From the NCBI GenBank assembly GCA_021739765.1, contig JAIPBD010000001.1, positions 310,001 to 374,000 of the forward strand: 64,000 nucleotides of DNA, in the 5' to 3' direction. Source of the DNA: Melioribacteraceae bacterium (GTDB lineage: Bacteria > Bacteroidota > Ignavibacteria > Ignavibacteriales > Melioribacteraceae). A model generated the notes under the pieces. It saw only the letters and a list, made by a program, of their open reading frames with translations, did not search any database and was not told the DNA's origin. Every line of letters starts with the position of its first letter. The first letter of the stretch is position 1. Positions 58,801 to 64,000 of the stretch are shown piece by piece. The position numbers and the translations under genes were made by a program.

Positions 58801-61800
58801 TGAATGTTTCAATAAGTCCTTTTTCGTTTATTGTTATAATTCCATTTGTCGATGCAGCAAGGATTGCATCCGTTTTATTTTTACTTTCAATTATTTTTTC
58901 TTCTTGTGATTTCCTCTCAGAAATATCATGGGTAAATGCGACAATGTAACTCGCGCCTTCAAATTCAAAATAGGATGCCGCTATTTCAACCGGTATCAAT
59001 TTATCATCTGCCGAGCACAATACAGATTCGTAATATGCTTTTTCACCTTGTATTAATTTTTCCACAAATCCAGACCAATCTTCAGGTAAAAAGTTGATAT
59101 CGAAATACCAAAATTTCTTTCCGACTACATCGTCTCTTTTCAAACCTAATGATTGATACGCATTGGAATTGGTATCAATAATTTCCCCTGAGATACAGTC
59201 AACGAAGCATATGCTGTCTCTAGCGTTATCAATGCCGAATTGTATGAGTTTTAGTTGTTTCTCAAGCTTAATTCTTTCAGTAATATCTTTAAAAATTACA
59301 ACCGAACCAATTACACTATTTCCTTTCAAAATAGCTGTACTAGTATATTCAACACTAAAATACGATCCGTCTTTTTTCCATAAGACTTCATCATGTACTG
59401 TTGCTGATTCACCGTAATTATAAGATTTATACATCGGGCAGTGTTCAAACAAATACTTTGTGCCATCCGAATAGGAATGGTGAATTAACGGATGTATTTT
59501 ATTACCGACAATTTCTTCTTCCTTGAAACCCAGCATTTCGCAAGCTGCGGGATTTATAAAAGTTGTAACACCATTAGTGTCACAACCAAATATTCCGTCG
59601 GCAGCAGAACTTAATAAGAGTCTGCTTTTTTCTTCAGATTCAAGTAATGCGGCTTCAGCATTTTTTCTATCGGTAATATCAAAACGGATTGCTAAAAATT
59701 CTTCAGGTTTTCCTTTATCACCAAGCACGGGGGCAATTATTGATTCGGCCCAAAAGAATGAGCCGTCTTTTGCTCTATTCCTAATTTGTCCTTTCCATAC
59801 ATCTCCGGAAAGAATTGTATTCCACATTTCTTCAAATAATTCTTTCGGGTGTAAGCCAGAATTTATAATTCGATGATTTTTACCAATAATTTCATCTTTT
59901 GTGTATTGGGTAATTCTGCAAAATTCGTCATTGACCTCTGTAATATTTCCTTCCAAATCCGATATTGAAACTATTGCAGAGTAATCAAGGGCAAGATTTT
60001 GAGAAGCTAATTTGGAATTCACAGCTTTAATCTCGGAAGTCCGTTCCGCCACTATTTTTTCCAGTTCTGCTTTTTGTCTTTCAAGTTTTCGGGAATTGTA
60101 CCAAACGATTGTATAGATGAATCCTAATGCGAAAACAAAATAAAAACCATAAGCCCACCAGGCCAGGTACCATGGATGGTGAATTTTAAACCGATAAGCT
60201 GTGACGTTGCTTTCAGTTAAATAAACATTACGGGCCTTTACTTGAAAGGTATAATCACCTTCATTTAAATTCGTAAAAACAGATTTATTTTCCTTCGACC
60301 ATGCACTCCAGTCTTTACTGTACCCAACTAACTTATAACTATACTGTGTCTCTTGGGGCTCCTCGTAAAACAGACCAGAATACTGTAGAGTTACAGAATT
60401 CAACGAATAATCAATATCAGGTATCTCTTGCCCGGTCTGATTTAATACTGGTGTTTTTAAACTATCTGAGGGTGAATAAAAACTTCCATCAAATAGTAGC
60501 GAATCAGAATCTATAGTAACCTTTCTTATGGCAACATTAAACGGTTTTGTGAAATCGCGTTTCGCCTTGATATTGTAATGAATAAAAGCTTCAGCAGTGC
60601 CAAAACTGATTGTTTTATCATTGTTTAAAAACGGGTGTAATTCATTAAATTCGGAGATTAATCGATTAAAACTCGTGGAGTCTATTTCAATGCCTTGCGG
60701 TGTTTTTGTTATATATAAAATTGATTCACCTTTCAACAAATAGTTGTTTTCGTCAACTTTAATTATATACTCCATCGGGCTTTTTATTTCCTTGCCGAAG
60801 AAATTGGTATAAGTAAATCTTATGAGTGAATCGGGTTCATTTGCATTTGGAAAATTGGCTTGCAGAATACCATTTTTTGTAATTACAAATATATTGCCAT
60901 CTATAATAAACGTTCTTGTTTCCTGAACATTCGGTAATCCATTATTGGTGCTCAGGTGAGTAATTTTATAGCTCTTTACATCGTAATTTTCGAATTGAAT
61001 AATATAAATACCACTATACTGAGTATTTACCCATAAATTTCCATCATTGTCTTCTGTGATGTTAAAAATTACGTCCTCAATTTCAGGGAAATACCATTCT
61101 TCTAAATACTTTACGTTTTCGAATGTAGCCTTGGAATTCAACCGCAGATACCCTAAACGGTTGTGGACACCAAAAAACAGTATATCCGGATTTTTGTTAG
61201 AACCGGTAAAACATAATGATGTTAATCCATTAAATTTAAGCAATCCCTTTTTGGTAGAATCTTTTAGAACAATTAAATAACTTCCACCTCCGGCAACTAA
61301 TAAATCGTTCATTCTTTTTATTTCCCAGCAACTATTACTGAATAATTCAATTTTGCGATAAACCGAATTGTAATTCTTTTTAATTGTGTTGTCCGGCAAA
61401 TAATAAATACCGTTCTGAGTACCTATGTATTGAAACCCGTCGTATGAATAAGCAGAAAGTACAGTTTCGTCAATGTTTTGCAATTTACCGGCAATAGTTG
61501 CCGGATAATTGATATCTACCTTGCAAATACCTCTTTGCATGCAAAGCCATAAATTTCCTGTATTCTCAGTAGTGATATAATATGTGCTGCCTCCCTGAAG
61601 TCCTTTATCTTCATTTAATACTTGAATAATTTCTCCGGTATTGGATAAAATAAGAACCCCTCCGGTACGTGTAGCAACTGCAAAATTATTTTCATCGATT
61701 CGGATAGCAAAATAGAGCCTGTGTTCGTTTAAATATTTTTGCGCAGGTGTTTCAAATTTCTCAAATTGTTTTGTATCTAAATTGTACAATCTCCAATTTA

Positions 61801-62470
61801 TTTTTACGTCTGAAATTAGAATCTTATTGTCTGGGAACGGTATTATTAAGGTGAGATTTTCAACACTATTTTCAAGTTGCTTAATAGGTTCAAGAACTGA
61901 ATCTTGAATTAAGCAAATACCTTTGTTTTTATGTATTACATAAATATTGCTATTTAATTGAAATGCATATTGGGCGAATAATTCTGTCTTTATAGTTTTG
62001 AGTTTATTTTCAGAATAGATGTAAATATTTTCTCGCGCGAAAAAATATACTTTATCCGAACGTACAATTATTTTGTGTATATCCTGAAACCGAGGTTCAT
62101 TTTTGGGTAATAAGACAGATAAAGAATTGTATTCCAGATTGCCTGATTTATCCGCTTTAAGGTATCCAAATTCGTTGAACGAACCTACATATATTCGACC
62201 TTTGTCGTCGATAGCTAACGAACGGACGATTGTTTTCGATGGCGTATGAATTCTTTTCCATGTAGTTCCATCAAATTCAATAATTCCCTGGTTGTCTCCA
62301 AAATACATTATCCCACGATTGTCTTGTAAAGCGCACCAGACCTGAGAACTCGCACCATATTCTTTTGGTGAATAATATTTAATAAACGGAGAGCCATAAT
62401 TGAATAAAGGCTGGGGGAATAAAATTCCGGTGTAGACAAACAGAGCAATTAACAGTAGCCTTATTTTCAT
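55892..62470 (-). CDS. Propeller-sensor multi-PAS hybrid histidine kinase with two receivers and HPt
   Basis: The largest gene, 2192 residues. A signal peptide (MKIRLLLIALFVYTGILFPQ) is followed by a periplasmic Reg_prop-type propeller region (to about 660) and a Y_Y_Y domain (about 663-757). After one membrane helix (about 768-790) come five PAS domains (the second with an HHSYSDGTKYLFEHCPMY insert, the fourth FixL-like), HisKA ([15 protein letters not shown]; His near 1473), HATPase, REC1 (from about 1708; LFLVDWRMPDLDG), REC2 (from about 1852; [12 protein letters not shown]), HPt (HTLKGVTGN, His near 2058) and the helical tail. Unlike classical Bacteroidota propeller hybrids it lacks a fused AraC output domain; it ends in an HPt instead, so it must hand phosphate to a separate regulator. 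Confidence 0.93.
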   Translation of the reverse strand: MKIRLLLIALFVYTGILFPQPLFNYGSPFIKYYSPKEYGASSQVWCALQDNRGIMYFGDNQGIIEFDGTTWKRIHTPSKTIVRSLAIDDKGRIYVGSFNEFGYLKADKSGNLEYNSLSVLLPKNEPRFQDIHKIIVRSDKVYFFARENIYIYSENKLKTIKTELFAQYAFQLNSNIYVIHKNKGICLIQDSVLEPIKQLENSVENLTLIIPFPDNKILISDVKINWRLYNLDTKQFEKFETPAQKYLNEHRLYFAIRIDENNFAVATRTGGVLILSNTGEIIQVLNEDKGLQGGSTYYITTENTGNLWLCMQRGICKVDINYPATIAGKLQNIDETVLSAYSYDGFQYIGTQNGIYYLPDNTIKKNYNSVYRKIELFSNSCWEIKRMNDLLVAGGGSYLIVLKDSTKKGLLKFNGLTSLCFTGSNKNPDILFFGVHNRLGYLRLNSKATFENVKYLEEWYFPEIEDVIFNITEDNDGNLWVNTQYSGIYIIQFENYDVKSYKITHLSTNNGLPNVQETRTFIIDGNIFVITKNGILQANFPNANEPDSLIRFTYTNFFGKEIKSPMEYIIKVDENNYLLKGESILYITKTPQGIEIDSTSFNRLISEFNELHPFLNNDKTISFGTAEAFIHYNIKAKRDFTKPFNVAIRKVTIDSDSLLFDGSFYSPSDSLKTPVLNQTGQEIPDIDYSLNSVTLQYSGLFYEEPQETQYSYKLVGYSKDWSAWSKENKSVFTNLNEGDYTFQVKARNVYLTESNVTAYRFKIHHPWYLAWWAYGFYFVFALGFIYTIVWYNSRKLERQKAELEKIVAERTSEIKAVNSKLASQNLALDYSAIVSISDLEGNITEVNDEFCRITQYTKDEIIGKNHRIINSGLHPKELFEEMWNTILSGDVWKGQIRNRAKDGSFFWAESIIAPVLGDKGKPEEFLAIRFDITDRKNAEAALLESEEKSRLLLSSAADGIFGCDTNGVTTFINPAACEMLGFKEEEIVGNKIHPLIHHSYSDGTKYLFEHCPMYKSYNYGESATVHDEVLWKKDGSYFSVEYTSTAILKGNSVIGSVVIFKDITERIKLEKQLKLIQFGIDNARDSICFVDCISGEIIDTNSNAYQSLGLKRDDVVGKKFWYFDINFLPEDWSGFVEKLIQGEKAYYESVLCSADDKLIPVEIAASYFEFEGASYIVAFTHDISERKSQEEKIIESKNKTDAILAASTNGIITINEKGLIETFNPAAEQIFGYSFEEINGKNVRILIPAEHSANHDAYLKNYLNTGIKKVIDKRLEVTALRKNGELFPVEIGISEVELKDRKLFTAVVNDITDRKKAEKEVLEARENLDLALQAANMGSWKYYVQENRLDADENTKRLYGLDNIELDGTMDQWFTFVHPDDIAAIGQVMQDTMSNQIVDYRTNFRVLTPDGKVKHIMSIGKFSYSENGQPTDSIGLVWDITDIKNAEKELEIAKETAEAATQTKSQFLATMSHEIRTPMNAIIGLSNLALKTDLNPKQHDYLVKIDRSAIALLGIINDILDFSKIEAGKLNIENVDFDLETVLDTISNLNSQKAQEKGLEFSIYVSPDVPLNLVGDPLRIGQIVTNFCSNSVKFTEKGDIIVNVSVIEKISEEQIKLRFEVKDTGIGLTKEQQGKMFKEFSQADSSTTRKYGGTGLGLAISKKLAEIMGGETGVESEYGKGSTFYFTGVYGVQEYQKKSEFSANDGLGKIRILGCDDNHIARRILKTACKTFNFDITLVESGEEAIKELKTNPYDLFLVDWRMPDLDGIETVKLIRQVEELKKLKVIMISAFAKGDTAKQSAELGISTIISKPYSLSSLFDAIMTTFGKESVISTTHVEKGLRHTEALKEIRGAKILIAEDNEINQQVASELFEGVGFNVEIAENGRIAFEKVRDSGIPSKYNLVFMDIQMPEMDGYTATEEIRKLADYKELPILGLTADAMSGVREKCIKSGMMDFVTKPIDPDAAFGAIVKWIKPGDVKNKIIDDEKDYAKGKETDHEIEIPELEGIDIQNGLLRVGGNRKLYLSILEKFYNGNINLVEEIKKKVAQKDFETAHRLMHTLKGVTGNIGAIVLHEKVKELEKFFISHELENIEELLAELDQYLSPTLVSVKKKILDQKEESASAISDDEFKGKLEKLKEMLNNFNPDATNAVDEMGSNPKFDKELIQLKQKINDFDFEGALEYFEIMIQNI

Positions 62471-62573
62471 TTCGTCTAATTCCTAATTGTTCAGTGGAAC
62501 AGCGCAACTAAACTCAACCTACAAGTATTATTTAGTCGCAGGGATTCCTTATAAAAAATACTATCCGAATCTT

Positions 62574-62981
62574 TTAGTTTACACCTTTACCATTCAGGTA
62601 AGGACCAAATTTCGTATCAGAACCTACAATATGATCATGTAGCCAATCGCGGAGAAAATTCATAACATCAATTGTCAAAACTCTTTCTCCGGCTTCAAAC
62701 TTCTTCTGTAGAGCAGCAACCTGTTCTACTAACTCGGCATGCTGTTTTTTGTGAATATCAGATTCCGGGTAATCATATTGATCGAAATATTTTTCTTCAG
62801 TGCCGAAATGATAGACCGTATAATCTACAACATCACTCAAAATCTTGCTCATAGCTTCTTTTGCTTTTCCCATCATCATTGCTTCGTGAAGTTCGTTGAT
62901 CAATTTGACTAACTTTTTGTGCTGTGAATCAATTTCCTGAATGTTAACTTCGTATACTTGTTTCCAATCGACCAAAGCCAT
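62574..62981 (-). CDS. Bacteriohemerythrin
   Basis: The 135-residue protein is a single-domain hemerythrin that binds O2 at a non-haem di-iron site. Ligands are visible in order: H in IDSQHKKL, HFGTEEKYF (His and Glu), HKKQHAEL (two His), and the final HDHIVGSD (His and Asp). It could carry, store or sense oxygen in the cytoplasm. GTGAGGG precedes the ATG. It is transcribed in the same direction as the kinase genes and ends about 100 bases before the propeller kinase gene starts, so a shared transcript is possible. Confidence 0.95.
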   Translation of the reverse strand: MALVDWKQVYEVNIQEIDSQHKKLVKLINELHEAMMMGKAKEAMSKILSDVVDYTVYHFGTEEKYFDQYDYPESDIHKKQHAELVEQVAALQKKFEAGERVLTIDVMNFLRDWLHDHIVGSDTKFGPYLNGKGVN

Positions 62982-62988
62982 AATACCC

Positions 62989-63228
62989 TCACCATTTAAT
63001 TTTTAATTGATGTTTATTAAGAGACGATGCTAAGTCAAAATCAATAAGTTCAAAAACATTTTTGCTTGTATTTCTTTCCACTTTATAATTTGGAATTGGA
63101 GGAGTTCCTTTTATGATGGCTTGTACGGTCAGATCAAAGTTTTTAATGAGTCGCCGGACTGGTATTTTTAATAAGATGATTAATGATAGAGTAAATAAGA
63201 TTGGTTTTTTAAGTGTATTTCTGCTCAT
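62989..63228 (-). CDS. Small membrane protein, possible HAMP-domain remnant
   Basis: A 79-residue frame 7 bases upstream of the hemerythrin gene. One hydrophobic helix (PILFTLSLIILLKIP) is followed by RRLIKNFDLTVQAIIKGTPP and later NVFELIDFDLASSLN, a pattern like helix 1 and helix 2 of a HAMP linker (Pro/Arg after the membrane, then E-L-x-x-F-x-x-x-x-x-x-L). It may be the leftover of a receptor whose sensor and output were lost, or a real small gene. A longer start at 63249 exists; ATG 63228 is chosen because it directly precedes a basic stretch and the helix. No good Shine-Dalgarno sequence. Confidence 0.4.
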   Translation of the reverse strand: MSRNTLKKPILFTLSLIILLKIPVRRLIKNFDLTVQAIIKGTPPIPNYKVERNTSKNVFELIDFDLASSLNKHQLKIKW

Positions 63229-63380
63229 AAAATTATATCGCTGCAACAATTTTATATAGGAAGTAATTAAAAATTATAATTTAAGGAAATAATTACAAAA
63301 ATGAGATAACGATATATTAATTTTAATATATTGGATAAATCGAATATACATAAGGCATTTTAGTTCGTTTAGAGGTCAAA

Positions 63381-64000
63381 TTGCACGAGAAAGCACCATA
63401 TTTATTTTTTGTTCTATTTTTCTTAAGAATCTCAGTTTGTGGTCAACAATTAATCACTTTTTCAAAAATCAGTGAAAATTCTGGGATTCAAACCGACCGA
63501 AGACCAATCTCTGTCGCGTTTTACGATTCTATTTCCAACAAAACTTTTCTTAGCTGGATGGGTGGTTACAGTCACCCGCTTGTAAAATCTTACGATCATG
63601 CGACAACGGCTTGGAGTGAAGACAAAATAATCGGGACTTCTCCTTTCGCGGATGCGCATAATTATCCCGGAATGATTCAAGCAAAAAATGGGAAATTGAT
63701 CATGTTTTATGGCTGCCATAATTCCGTGATGAAGATTTCCACTTCGCCGGTAGCAGGAAGTATAGAGGGCGATTGGGATGATCGAGAATTAGTTGAAGCT
63801 CAGGGGGCATCTTATCCCGTTCCAATAATTTTAGCCGATGGTACAATTTATTGTTTTTATCGCGTGACGATGAGAACGGTGTTTCCTTCTGAAAAATTTC
63901 CGGTGGATTACCGACCTCTGGCATTTGTAAAATCGACTGACAATGGTGAAACATGGAGCCGATCCGTCATAATCATTGATAATTATCCTCGTACAGATAA
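63381..64000 (+). CDS. BNR_4-type secreted protein, 5' part
   Basis: An open frame runs from TTG 63381 to the window's end (206 codons, no stop). AGAGG lies 5 bases before the TTG. The first residues form a signal peptide (LFFVLFFLRISVCGQQ), followed by a beta-propeller-like sequence: VAFYDSISNKTFLSWMGGY, VKSYDHATTAWSE, DAHNYPGMIQAKNGKLIMFYG and STDNGETWSR, the last an Asp-box (BNR) motif. The DHATT ... HNYPG arrangement fits the BNR_4 family, found among glycosidases and polysaccharide lyases. The substrate cannot be told. It is divergent from the hemerythrin genes and lies far from the mannosidase operon. Confidence 0.78.
   Translation, partial: MHEKAPYLFFVLFFLRISVCGQQLITFSKISENSGIQTDRRPISVAFYDSISNKTFLSWMGGYSHPLVKSYDHATTAWSEDKIIGTSPFADAHNYPGMIQAKNGKLIMFYGCHNSVMKISTSPVAGSIEGDWDDRELVEAQGASYPVPIILADGTIYCFYRVTMRTVFPSEKFPVDYRPLAFVKSTDNGETWSRSVIIIDNYPRTD

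Noticed and set aside
1-64000. rRNA, tRNA, riboswitch or insertion-sequence transposase genes
   Set aside because: None was recognised by eye in the intergenic regions. A covariance or profile search was not possible, so small RNAs could be missed.

Overview
The window comes from an AT-rich Bacteroidota-type genome, most likely of the Ignavibacteria/Chlorobi branch. Three things suggest this. The secreted protein at 1437-3050 ends in a type IX secretion sorting domain of the 'LSQNYPNPFNPTT' type common in that branch. One promoter candidate fits the Bacteroidota TTTG-N19-TAnnTTTG pattern. Many genes nevertheless have purine-rich Shine-Dalgarno sequences. No rRNA or tRNA gene was recognised. 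The species cannot be named from the sequence.

Left part (1-11.3 kb, all + strand): the end of a multiheme (probably octaheme tetrathionate-reductase-like) cytochrome c, a secreted temptin-like repeat protein, a DUF4386 membrane protein, then an operon of three alpha-mannosidases of different families (GH125 Tat-exported, GH92 lipoprotein, GH47 membrane-anchored), a DUF3332 protein and a MATE transporter. The mannosidases together could trim alpha-1,2 and alpha-1,6 mannose from mannan or high-mannose N-glycans.

Accessory island (11.3-17.5 kb): a 168-bp tandem repeat array, a degenerate 21-bp repeat tract, a coiled-coil protein, a lipoprotein, a truncated restriction-modification nuclease, a beta-barrel protein, and an antitoxin with a truncated PIN toxin. 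Palindromes of the form TGYCAYGG...CCRTGACA follow or interrupt most of these genes. Two 137-bp copies of one element form the broken ends of the nuclease and the toxin. A good integron attC-like site lies at 16385-16570. The island looks like a mosaic of cassette-type genes.

Middle (17.5-29.7 kb): a propeller-sensor histidine kinase with its LuxR-type response regulator, a small conserved protein, an RhlE-type RNA helicase with YwbE, an ABC-F ATPase, monomeric isocitrate dehydrogenase, and a membrane protein with SH3-like and zinc-ribbon parts.

Right part (29.7-63.2 kb, all - strand): a dense signalling region. Reading with transcription, there is a bacteriohemerythrin, two giant PAS-rich hybrid kinases, a TonB receptor-YfiR-CHASE8 hybrid kinase operon, another Cache hybrid kinase, and then an operon holding a histidine kinase, a REC-PP2C phosphatase, SiaB- and SiaC-like proteins, a small helical protein, a TPR protein with three CbbX-type AAA+ domains, a lone receiver and a receiver-adenylate cyclase. 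SiaABC and YfiR/CHASE8 modules control cyclic-di-GMP synthesis in Pseudomonas, yet no GGDEF domain occurs here. The outputs appear to be AAA+ remodelling, cAMP and phosphorelay, and this is the most interesting system in the window. The window ends inside a BNR_4-type secreted protein on the + strand.
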